Shown here: positions 1 through 6,734 of the stretch, in pieces | How the letters are laid out: each line of letters starts with the position of its first letter | How positions within the stretch are numbered: position 1 is the first letter of the stretch | DNA from: Silvanigrellales bacterium | GTDB taxonomy: Bacteria > Bdellovibrionota_B > Oligoflexia > Silvanigrellales > Silvanigrellaceae | Length of the DNA: 18,722 bases | Direction of reading: 5' to 3' | Assembly: GCA_028285285.1 (NCBI GenBank) | Contig: JANQPW010000433.1 | Location: 1-18,722, forward strand | Program-made: the position numbers and the translations under genes | The notes under the pieces: generated by a model | The model's database searches: none | What the model was told of the DNA's origin: nothing | What the model saw: only the letters and a program-made list of their open reading frames with translations

Positions 1-1189
1 CATCACCCATTTGCCTCACCAGCGAGTCGTCGGCTCGCCGAAGAATGGGGCGGTTGTGGTTCAGCACAGCATCCACCTGGTCGCGAAAGTTCCGAAGCGC
101 AAGCTCATCTTCCGTGACCATCGGTTGCCCTGGTGAGTTTGCACTTGTTACAATCAATGGAGCGTTGATTTGCCGTGACAAGGCCATATGAAGGGCCGTT
201 GGGGGTAGCAAGACACCTAGAGTCCCTAAACCACAAGTGACTTCAAAAGACAGAAGGGAACTCCCTGATAGGCACTGACCTTCAATGCCTTTTTTCTGTG
301 CACATATGACGATCGGGCCATGGGGTGATCTTAAGGCATCGACCTCTTTTTCACTCACGTAGCAGAGGCTTCGAGCGGCATGGATGTCGGCAACCATCAC
401 CGCAAACGGTTTTGCCGGTCGAGCCTTGAGTTGACGAAGCCTCAGTGTGGCAATCGTGGAACGGGCGTCTGCCAAGAGTTGGTAGCCTCCCAGGCCCTTC
501 ATGAGAAGAAGCCCGTCGTTGTTCAACACCTTGGCGACAACTCCGAGAATCTGTCTGACCTCATCAGGCCCTCGAGCAGACCGAAAGGCGCCGTCTTTTA
601 GTGCAAAACTTAGTGTGGGGCCGCAATCAAAGCAAGACAATGTCTGCGCGTGGTAGCGACGGTCGGCTTCATCGTTGTACTCCGTTTGGCAGCCGCTGCA
701 GAGCTCAAAGCTAGCCATTGTGGTGCGATTGCGATCAAAGGGAAGAGAGTGAGTCACCGTGTACTTAGGGCCACATTGGGTACAAGACACGAAGGGAAAA
801 AAGTGCCGGCGATTTTGAGGGTCTTGGAACTCTTCAAGGCACTTTTCACAGGTGACAAAATCTCGAGGCCAATCTCCTTGCAAGTGGTCGTGTGTGCTGG
901 GCTTGATTTCAAAAGAGTCGACTGGAAGGCCGACCACATCTTCACAAAGATCTCCTTGCCATGTGGCCACCTCGGCCGACCTCGGCAGCGCACCAAGTAG
1001 CTCTGCTACAAAGGAGGGCACATCCATGGCTCTGTTTTCCATAGGCCAACGAAATCGTGCCACAACCCCACAACCAGTGTTGCAAACATCTCCGGTCATT
1101 TTTCTTTTTCTTGCAAACGCTGCAAGGGCCGGCCTCAACCCGACACCTTGCACTGTTCCCGTTAGGGTCAGCTTTAAATGATGTGTCAT
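1..1189 (-). CDS. hypF: Carbamoyltransferase HypF, N-terminal half (runs off window)
   Basis: HypF makes thiocarbamate on HypE from carbamoyl phosphate, the precursor of the CN ligands of [NiFe]-hydrogenases, in the cytoplasm. About 396 codons are visible, roughly half the usual ~750. The acylphosphatase motif GTVQGVGLRP is at residues 11-20. Two zinc fingers follow with exact C-x2-C-x18-C-x2-C spacing: CEKC 114-117 with CTQC 136-139, and CSGC 164-167 with CFDC 186-189. The YrdC-like domain shows TSANSPGQP from residue 348. I checked that these motifs share one reading frame and saw no break. The ATG at 1189 overlaps the hypA stop as ATGA, implying coupled translation. The 3' part (Kae1-like domain) lies outside the window. 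Identification is firm. Confidence 0.95.
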   Translation of the reverse strand, partial: MTHHLKLTLTGTVQGVGLRPALAAFARKRKMTGDVCNTGCGVVARFRWPMENRAMDVPSFVAELLGALPRSAEVATWQGDLCEDVVGLPVDSFEIKPSTHDHLQGDWPRDFVTCEKCLEEFQDPQNRRHFFPFVSCTQCGPKYTVTHSLPFDRNRTTMASFELCSGCQTEYNDEADRRYHAQTLSCFDCGPTLSFALKDGAFRSARGPDEVRQILGVVAKVLNNDGLLLMKGLGGYQLLADARSTIATLRLRQLKARPAKPFAVMVADIHAARSLCYVSEKEVDALRSPHGPIVICAQKKGIEGQCLSGSSLLSFEVTCGLGTLGVLLPPTALHMALSRQINAPLIVTSANSPGQPMVTEDELALRNFRDQVDAVLNHNRPILRRADDSLVRQMGD

Positions 1190-1458
1190 GGGGGGGCGCC
1201 CTCCACCTCGATGGAGTCGATCACGAGATCTTGGGCAGTGGGTGACAATATCTCGGAGTCTCGGATGACCTCAATGCTTGCTTCTGACGCCACACTCCCA
1301 GTCTTCGCCTCTTCAAAGTGACTGATCACAGATTCATTGGAGTAGGGGGTTAGTGCTCCGACTCGGACCACGACTTTGCTGACGCATTGAGCGTTGTTTT
1401 CTTTGGCGAGGGATTCAACCTGTTTCATAAGATTCCGAATCAGTCCCGATTCATGCAT
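1186..1458 (-). CDS. hypA: HypA-like nickel chaperone lacking the zinc domain
   Basis: HypA delivers nickel to the hydrogenase large subunit. This 90-residue protein starts with the diagnostic MHE, where His2 is the nickel ligand. Helix and strand segments typical of the family follow (VSKVVVRVGAL, residues 26-35), and it ends with DLVIDSIEVEG, which matches the family's C-terminal strand. The family is usually about 113-118 residues and carries two CxxC pairs between these parts. Here that segment is only about 10 residues (RDSEILSPTAQ), and the sole cysteine is Cys25. The N- and C-terminal ends are both present, so this is an internal loss, not a truncated gene. The ATG overlaps the end of the large-subunit gene by 8 bases, and the stop overlaps hypF. 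Family assignment rests on MHE, the strands and the context. Confidence 0.85.
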   Translation of the reverse strand: MHESGLIRNLMKQVESLAKENNAQCVSKVVVRVGALTPYSNESVISHFEEAKTGSVASEASIEVIRDSEILSPTAQDLVIDSIEVEGAPP

Positions 1459-3283
1459 GATTCATCTCCTCTAGAGTTGTCTGGACCACAAGTTCAGCTT
1501 CATTGAGAGCCTTCAAAACGGGCCTTGACATTTTCTCCCCGTATTCAAAGTGGCGTGCCGAGATCCCCACGATCATCAACCGTTGGGGAGTTTTGTTCAG
1601 TTGTTGGGACACACGAAACACATCTGAGAGATTGGGTAGGTGTGAAGTGAAGGAACCCCGTTTTTCAACGCTTTGTGAGAAAGTGTGGTTCCACTCGGTG
1701 CAGGTGACCTGCCCTTCGTTCTCGGAAGCATCTGTCATCACCGCATCAATAAGAATGGTGTCTCGACCTTTCCAGTGAGCAATGAGTCCCAGAGCATCAC
1801 CTTGAAAGTGGATCAGCTCTGCAGACTTTTCCATGCCCTTTTTGCGTAACTTATTCAGAACGGCAGGTCCGGCCGCATCGTCTTGGCGGTAGGGGTTTCC
1901 CAGTGCTATTACCAAGGGAAGGGTCTTGGTCTTTTCTTTCTTTTTTCGCTTTCTTGTGAATTTAAGAAAGTGACTGGCGCATGAAATGCACGGATCATAG
2001 TTGCGGATAGCTTGCTCACAAAGGTGACGCAGTTCGTCGTCTTCCAGATCTAAGTTTTCTGTCACAAGATACCTGAGATCTTCTTCGATGAACCCTTGGT
2101 TTTGACTCGTAGGAGGAATGATCTTTGCCTTGCTGATGAGGCCGTCGGTGTCAAGTTCAAAATGATGATAGAGAAGTCCACGGGGGGCTTCGGTCGCCGA
2201 AAAACCTTGGGAAGCTAGGGGTTTAAAGTCGACTTTTGGCGCGAATCCATCATGATATCCTTTTACGATTTGTATAGCTTCATGAAGAGCAAACAAGACC
2301 TCAACTCCACGAGCTTGCAACGATCGAAATGGGTTGATTGGTGATATTTGAAAACCGACGCTCTGCATTTTTTTCTTTATCTTTTGAGGAAGGTGTTGAT
2401 GGTTGTTCCAAAGTCGTGCAAGCGGGCCGGTCAAGTAAGGCTCCTCAACAGATTTTCCTGAGGCATTCCTTACCATCAGCCGGGAATGCAAAGCCGTTGA
2501 GTGCGCGAGATGCTGTTCCACGAAATGATCTTCATATTCAGTGACAGGAAACCGACTCGCTCGGGTGTTAGAAAGGCATACGAGCCCGTGGTTCATAGGG
2601 TACTCGTGCTCGTGAACCAAGGAAACGAGAGGGGGTTTGCCATTCTTAAAAACTCCCGAAGCTTCGGGAAAAGAGAAGCTAGAGACCCATTCAAGAAGTT
2701 TGTCTGCTTTTTCATAGGCCTCTTCAAGTGGGGTAAGGAGCTCTTTCAGATCGTTGGTTTTTGGAAGGCTGAAAAATCCACCGACACAAACATTGATGGG
2801 GTGCACTTCTCGCCCCCCTAGAATTCGAATGATTGCATTTCCTGCCTGCTTGATCTGCAGAGCGGCTTCGACTTCATTGCGGTGGTCTCTTGCCACCTCG
2901 ACGGCACTGTGGAGTTTCAAAAAGTCAGGTGCGTGAAGCATAACCATGTGAAGCACATGGCTCTCAATCCACTCTCCACAATAGAGAAGGCGTCTCAACA
3001 GATCGATCTCGCGCGACACCTCCACATTGAAGGCCGCCTCAATGGCATGAACGGTACTCATTTGGTAGGCAACCGGACAGATACCACAAATGCGTGCCGT
3101 GATGTCCGGTGCCTCGGTGTGTGAGCGACCTCTTAAAAACGCTTCAAAGAAACGCGGTGGCTCAAAAATTGAAAGCTTGAGGTCCTGCAAAGCGAGACCT
3201 TCCGTTTGGATCTCAAGCGAACCTTCCCCCTCAACACGAGCGAGTTGTGAAACCTTAATGGTGCGTTTTCTATGTCTGTTCAT
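1451..3283 (-). CDS. hyhL: Group 3b [NiFe]-hydrogenase large subunit fused to M52 maturation protease
   Basis: The catalytic subunit carries the NiFe(CN)2CO site of a cytosolic bidirectional hydrogenase. It has the L1 motif RICGIC (64-69) and the L2 motif DPCISCASH (430-438), so the metal ligands would be Cys66, Cys69, Cys432 and Cys435. A normal protein ends a short peptide after the L2 His, and a separate endopeptidase removes that peptide. Here the frame continues through a basic linker (FTRKRKKKEKTK, about 442-453) into a complete HybD/HycI-like M52 protease at about 456-605: LGNPYRQDDAAG, ILIDAV, FTSH, and RLMIVGISARHFEYG. The three metal-binding positions of HybD (Glu16, Asp62, His93) correspond to Asp469, Asp513 and His548, so the protease looks intact. 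The total of 610 residues equals a ~440-residue large subunit plus a ~165-residue protease. The ATG overlaps the small-subunit stop (ATGA). Group 3b is inferred from the partner subunits. Confidence 0.93.
   Translation of the reverse strand: MNRHRKRTIKVSQLARVEGEGSLEIQTEGLALQDLKLSIFEPPRFFEAFLRGRSHTEAPDITARICGICPVAYQMSTVHAIEAAFNVEVSREIDLLRRLLYCGEWIESHVLHMVMLHAPDFLKLHSAVEVARDHRNEVEAALQIKQAGNAIIRILGGREVHPINVCVGGFFSLPKTNDLKELLTPLEEAYEKADKLLEWVSSFSFPEASGVFKNGKPPLVSLVHEHEYPMNHGLVCLSNTRASRFPVTEYEDHFVEQHLAHSTALHSRLMVRNASGKSVEEPYLTGPLARLWNNHQHLPQKIKKKMQSVGFQISPINPFRSLQARGVEVLFALHEAIQIVKGYHDGFAPKVDFKPLASQGFSATEAPRGLLYHHFELDTDGLISKAKIIPPTSQNQGFIEEDLRYLVTENLDLEDDELRHLCEQAIRNYDPCISCASHFLKFTRKRKKKEKTKTLPLVIALGNPYRQDDAAGPAVLNKLRKKGMEKSAELIHFQGDALGLIAHWKGRDTILIDAVMTDASENEGQVTCTEWNHTFSQSVEKRGSFTSHLPNLSDVFRVSQQLNKTPQRLMIVGISARHFEYGEKMSRPVLKALNEAELVVQTTLEEMNHA
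1940..1946 (-). other. A-AAA-AAG heptamer at the hydrogenase/protease junction
   Basis: On the coding (minus) strand the linker contains CGA-AAA-AAG, which places the heptamer A-AAA-AAG in exactly the phase used by -1 frameshift sites of the dnaX / insertion-sequence type. A -1 slip here would add 28 codons and stop at TAA, giving a large subunit without the protease. In the other alternative frame, a TAA follows after about a dozen codons and overlaps an in-frame TTG at the start of the protease domain. Whether slippage occurs, or whether the run hides an indel, cannot be judged from sequence alone. Confidence 0.35.
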
Positions 3284-4116
3284 GAGTGCTTTTTTGCCTT
3301 TTGAGCACGTTCTTCTTGCAGGAGACTCTCGGCTCGGAATTCTGTGCTGTTACAATTGAAAGTTCGGAACAACCTTGCAAGCTCGTTTTGCGATGCCGAC
3401 CCCTTTGCTGCTCTTTCGAGTAGTTTTTGCGATAAGGGTGCGGGTTTGCATTGCTCTTTTGGACCATAGCAGCCATAGCATCCGCGACAATAGCGAGGGC
3501 AAATGGCTCCACACCCCGCATGGGTGATGGGTCCGAGACATGCCGTGTTGTTTGCAACAATCACACAGGTTTGACCCTGGCGCTTGCACTCCATACACAC
3601 GCTTTCGTTGGGAATCGAGGGTGCTTTCCCATGTAAAGTTGATGTCAAAACCTCTACAAGCTGATATTTGTTGACCGGACAGCCTCGAAGCTCATAGTCA
3701 ACAGCGACATGCTCAGAAATGGCACTGGAGGTTGTGAGGGTTTGGATGTATGCCGGTGTGGCGTAGACATGGCGAGTGAACTCATCCACATCGGCAAAGT
3801 TTCGAAGTGCCTGAATACCTCCCGAGGTTGCGCATGCGCCAATGGAAATCAGCGTTTTTGATTGTTTTCGCACGTCTTGAATGCGTTGTTGATCCTCTCT
3901 GGTGGTGATAGAGCCTTCTACAAGCGAGACGTCGTAGGGGCCTGGTAAGACCCGACTCGAAGCTTCCAAAAAAAATGCAATTTCAACGGAATTGGCCAAC
4001 AGCAAAAGCTCATCCTCAAGGTCAAGGAGGCTCAGCTGACATCCGTCACAAGAGGCAAACTTCCAAACAGCGAGTTTTGCTTTTTTTTGCTGAGCACCAG
4101 CTTTTTTGCTTTTCAT
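3280..4116 (-). CDS. hyhS: Group 3b [NiFe]-hydrogenase small subunit
   Basis: This is the electron-transfer small subunit, which carries FeS clusters between the NiFe site and the diaphorase subunits. Numbered from the TTG at 4119, CDGC at 24-27, Cys96 (SIGACATSGG) and Cys147 (ELRGCPVNKYQL) form the proximal-cluster set. A second Cys-rich block is CMEC (175-178), Cys185, CLGP, and GCGAICPRYCRGCYGCYGP (202-220), typical of the cytosolic group 3 proteins. There is no Tat signal or membrane anchor. I prefer the ATG at 4116, which gives 278 residues, overlaps the previous stop as TGATG and has GGGAG five bases upstream. The upstream TTG adds only one codon. The stop overlaps the large-subunit ATG. 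Confidence 0.93.
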   Translation of the reverse strand: MKSKKAGAQQKKAKLAVWKFASCDGCQLSLLDLEDELLLLANSVEIAFFLEASSRVLPGPYDVSLVEGSITTREDQQRIQDVRKQSKTLISIGACATSGGIQALRNFADVDEFTRHVYATPAYIQTLTTSSAISEHVAVDYELRGCPVNKYQLVEVLTSTLHGKAPSIPNESVCMECKRQGQTCVIVANNTACLGPITHAGCGAICPRYCRGCYGCYGPKEQCKPAPLSQKLLERAAKGSASQNELARLFRTFNCNSTEFRAESLLQEERAQKAKKHS

Positions 4117-4961
4117 CAAAACTCCCGGATGCGTAGGCGCGGCCTCAGATTATGGTAGTTCCCAATCGGACCCTGCTTGCAAAGAAAATCAGGCCCAAAC
4201 TGGCAGTGTCCGCACAAACCAATGCCGCATTTCATGTTTCGCTCCAAAGACAGTGAAATCTGCCGAGAGTTCACACCCAGTTCCACAAGTCGTTCTGCAC
4301 AGTGGCGCATCATGATTTCAGGGCCACAGATGAAGGCTGCGGTGTCTTTGGAGAGTTCTGACTCGCGATCAAGCAGCGTGTGCACAAAGCCAACAGATTC
4401 ATTCCAATCGTCGCCTCGATTTCTGAACTGACATGAATCAACGCTGCGCCTCACTTCTATCCTTGTGCGCCAGCGGGTGACATCGTCCGTAAAGAGCATC
4501 GATTGGGGGTCGCGACTGCCAATCAACAACAGAATTTGCTCGTACTTTCGAGATTCCTGCCAAAGCCTTTCAATCAAGGGCCGAAGTGGGGCGAGTCCAA
4601 GCCCACCAGCGATGAGAACAATATGTTTGTGTTCCTTGGCTGATACAGACCACGAGTTGCCGAAGGGCCCTCGTACTCCCAATGATGCTCCGGGTTTCAG
4701 TGCGGCGATCGCCTTAGAAACTGCACCAACTTCTCGCACAGTGTGTGCAACCTTGTCGCTTTCAATTCGGCTGAATGAAACTGGAATTTCTCCCACCCCA
4801 AAGGCATAGAGCATATGAAATTGACCGGCTAATGGCTGACTGTGTGGTTCTGAGCTGGAGTTTTCCAGTTCAAGAGTGACTGTGCTTTTATTCTCTCTGC
4901 ACACGTCTGTGACAACACAAACTTCAGGTAGCCATGCAGCAGAACGACCCAGCTCAATCAT
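4116..4961 (-). CDS. hyhG: Hydrogenase FAD/NAD(P)-binding [2Fe-2S] subunit
   Basis: This is the diaphorase-type gamma subunit (HyhG/HydG, AsrB-like), which passes electrons between the FeS subunits and NAD(P). In the 281-residue form, the FAD-binding region includes EIPVSFSRIE (59-67) and the ferredoxin-reductase-fold segment GVRGPFGNSW (95-104). The nucleotide loop is AGGLGLAPLRPLI (118-130), with CGPEIMM at 212-218. The C-terminal [2Fe-2S] ligands are Cys245, Cys250, Cys253 and Cys261 (KCGIGLCGHC, then Cys). The ATG at 4961 is chosen over the longer TTG start at 5006 because GGAG lies six bases upstream and the overlap with the preceding gene falls to 8 bases. Identification is strong; NADP versus NAD preference is not visible. 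Confidence 0.92.
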   Translation of the reverse strand: MIELGRSAAWLPEVCVVTDVCRENKSTVTLELENSSSEPHSQPLAGQFHMLYAFGVGEIPVSFSRIESDKVAHTVREVGAVSKAIAALKPGASLGVRGPFGNSWSVSAKEHKHIVLIAGGLGLAPLRPLIERLWQESRKYEQILLLIGSRDPQSMLFTDDVTRWRTRIEVRRSVDSCQFRNRGDDWNESVGFVHTLLDRESELSKDTAAFICGPEIMMRHCAERLVELGVNSRQISLSLERNMKCGIGLCGHCQFGPDFLCKQGPIGNYHNLRPRLRIREF

Positions 4962-5430
4962 GGGATGCTCCGTAGACTTGCAGGAGTTGAAGTCGTGTTG
5001 CCGCAAGGCGCCGTGTCATGATGCGCGAAAATGCTTTCATCAACTGAAAACCGAGCTCATGGTTCTGTTCACACTTTTCTCGCAGGCACTCACCGTCAAG
5101 AGAGATCACGCTGGTTTCCTGAGTTGCACACACATCAAATTGCCAAACATGAGGAGGGTAGAGCCAGCTCCATCCCACGATCTCACTTTCGTCTAAGGAT
5201 TGCACCGCGATGGTGCCGGCTGGCGGGTTCGCAATTTCAACAGAGACTCTCCCTTTCCGAATCACAAAAAAATGAGCGGCAGGGTCTCCTTCACGAGCGA
5301 GAAAGGTGCCCGCCTGAAAATGAAGATTCTTTCCACAACCCGCCAAGATCTTGAGATGCTCCTTCGACAAGGAGACAAAGAAGGGGTGTTTTTCCAGAAG
5401 TTGAAAAATGGAGGAACCAAATGGCTTCAT
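4954..5430 (-). CDS. Cyclic-nucleotide-binding-fold protein without DNA-binding domain
   Basis: This 158-residue protein is encoded between the FeS and diaphorase subunits of the hydrogenase. Residues 10-115 follow the CRP-type beta-barrel pattern: FQLLEKHPFFVSLSKEHL, then FQAGTFLAREGDPAAHFFVIRKGRVSVEI. A C-terminal helix ends the protein with no helix-turn-helix, so it is not a standard CRP/FNR regulator. In the phosphate-binding cassette, where the family usually has FGE...RxA, this protein has IVGWSWLYPPHVWQFDVCA (84-102). The ligand-contacting Glu and Arg are therefore absent. It may be a structural or regulatory partner of the hydrogenase; that is inference from context. The ATG at 5430 overlaps the hyhB stop as ATGA. 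A longer in-frame extension upstream only reads through hyhB in another frame and is not used. Confidence 0.85.
   Translation of the reverse strand: MKPFGSSIFQLLEKHPFFVSLSKEHLKILAGCGKNLHFQAGTFLAREGDPAAHFFVIRKGRVSVEIANPPAGTIAVQSLDESEIVGWSWLYPPHVWQFDVCATQETSVISLDGECLREKCEQNHELGFQLMKAFSRIMTRRLAATRLQLLQVYGASHD
4968..4971 (-). promoter_or_regulatory. Ribosome binding site deciding the hyhG start
   Basis: GGAG on the minus strand lies six bases before the ATG at 4961. It favours that start over the TTG 45 bases further upstream, which would sit deeper inside the preceding gene. Confidence 0.6.
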
Positions 5431-6734
5431 TCCACACCTTTTGTCATTTGGTATGCGCTCGCCAGAAAGTCGATTCCAACGGGGCACCATGTGGTGCATC
5501 TTCCGCAACCCACGCAACCGCTTTCGCCAAACTGGTCGTGCCAGCTGGAGAGTTTGTGCATCATCCATTGGCGGTAACGAGACGGTGTCGACTTGTGTAC
5601 TGTTCCTCCATGTACATAACTGTGTCCAGCTGTAAAACACGAGTCCCATACCTGTGTGCGCTCTGACCTTTGGGCCTCGAGATCAATGCTGTCCTCAACT
5701 GTGGTGCAGAAGCATGTTGGGCAAACCATTGTGCAGTTGCCGCAACTCAGGCAAGACTCTGCGATCGTCTCCCAGTTTTTGGAACGGGCCTGATCTCTCA
5801 ATTGCTTTGCGATGTCAGCCCCAGCCCACACTTTGGATCGGTTTTCCTCATTGGGAACACGAGCCGCGATGAATTCTTTCAGTCTCTGCTGAGATCGTTT
5901 CAGAGTGGCAGTGAGAAGGGCGGTTTCATGTTGAGAGGCATGACGAAGGTGTTGGTCTTTAGACAGTGCCTCCACTATAGGTCGTCCACGTGTTGTGTGT
6001 GCGTCAACCACAAAGATCTGTTTCCTGGCAGTTTTTCCCTGTTCGCATTTGGTTTTTTCAAGTGCTGATTCTGACCCTTTATTGTGTTGAACCTCTTCTT
6101 CGACGAAGCATTCAGTGATATTGAGGTCAGAGTCTTGGCACTCAGGACCATAGCCAAACGAGGTGCAGAAACAGTTGTGCCCCGGTTCGACACAACTCGC
6201 CGTGATCAGAAGTGGCATTTCGGCTGCGCTTTTAGGGACACCTTGACCTTGAACATCAAATACATTTTGCAATGTGTGCATCGCTCTCAAGTCGCAAGAA
6301 CGGATACCAAAAAAAGCCACTGGTAAAATTTCTGGGTTCGGCTGCAATGTGTTGCTTTTCTGCTGTTCAGCAGAGGCGAGCGCGATCTGAAACTTTTGAT
6401 GGTCTTCTTTTGTGCGATTCGCTTTCCAGATGACCCGCCGAGGTGGCAACTGGATGGACTTGGGAGATGTGGCACCTGGAGTGTGGCGAAAGAACGATGA
6501 ACAGGTTTGATCTTCTCTCTCTTTCTCCAGCGAGGCGTGTCCAGGTGCGTAGTTTGAAACCACACCTCGAGGGAGGTCTTCAAAACCGAACAACTCGCAG
6601 AGTTCCAGGGCGTTTGCTGCTGGGTGGGAAAGGCCATATCCATAGACACACCTTGATTGATTCTTGACCTGATCAAAAATCCGCCGCAGACCCTCCGCTC
6701 CTTCAGCAACACAAGATGACAAAGCTCTCTTCAT
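5427..6734 (-). CDS. hyhB: Hydrogenase iron-sulfur beta subunit (HyhB/AsrA-like)
   Basis: This 435-residue cytosolic ferredoxin-like subunit wires the small subunit to the flavin subunit in group 3b hydrogenases. The central part has the family's FFGIRSCDLRAM (141-152) and NCFCTSFGYGPEC (187-199) motifs. The C-terminal part carries two [4Fe-4S] sets: CLSCGNCTMVCPTCFC (Cys328, 331, 334, 338, plus 341 and 343) and CVGCGRCTTWCPVG (Cys407, 410, 413, 417). Between them is the conserved-looking QVWDSCFTAGHSYVHGG. It is longer than I expect for the family (about 350). The excess seems to be hydrophilic inserts near 65-100 and 208-240. The ATG overlaps the ppsA stop (ATGA), and the stop overlaps the next ATG. 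Confidence 0.9.
   Translation of the reverse strand: MKRALSSCVAEGAEGLRRIFDQVKNQSRCVYGYGLSHPAANALELCELFGFEDLPRGVVSNYAPGHASLEKEREDQTCSSFFRHTPGATSPKSIQLPPRRVIWKANRTKEDHQKFQIALASAEQQKSNTLQPNPEILPVAFFGIRSCDLRAMHTLQNVFDVQGQGVPKSAAEMPLLITASCVEPGHNCFCTSFGYGPECQDSDLNITECFVEEEVQHNKGSESALEKTKCEQGKTARKQIFVVDAHTTRGRPIVEALSKDQHLRHASQHETALLTATLKRSQQRLKEFIAARVPNEENRSKVWAGADIAKQLRDQARSKNWETIAESCLSCGNCTMVCPTCFCTTVEDSIDLEAQRSERTQVWDSCFTAGHSYVHGGTVHKSTPSRYRQWMMHKLSSWHDQFGESGCVGCGRCTTWCPVGIDFLASAYQMTKGVE

Noticed and set aside
754..996. 80-codon minus-strand open frame inside the hypF region
   Set aside because: It is in a different frame from hypF, whose zinc fingers and YrdC motif all lie in the frame starting at 1189.
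4962..5006. Longer TTG start for the hyhG-like gene
   Set aside because: It has no good ribosome site and a deep overlap with the preceding gene. The ATG at 4961 has GGAG at proper distance.
5431..5649. N-terminal extension of the cyclic-nucleotide-fold protein
   Set aside because: It reads hyhB's FeS-cluster region in another frame, and the ATG at 5430 shows the same ATGA coupling as its neighbours.
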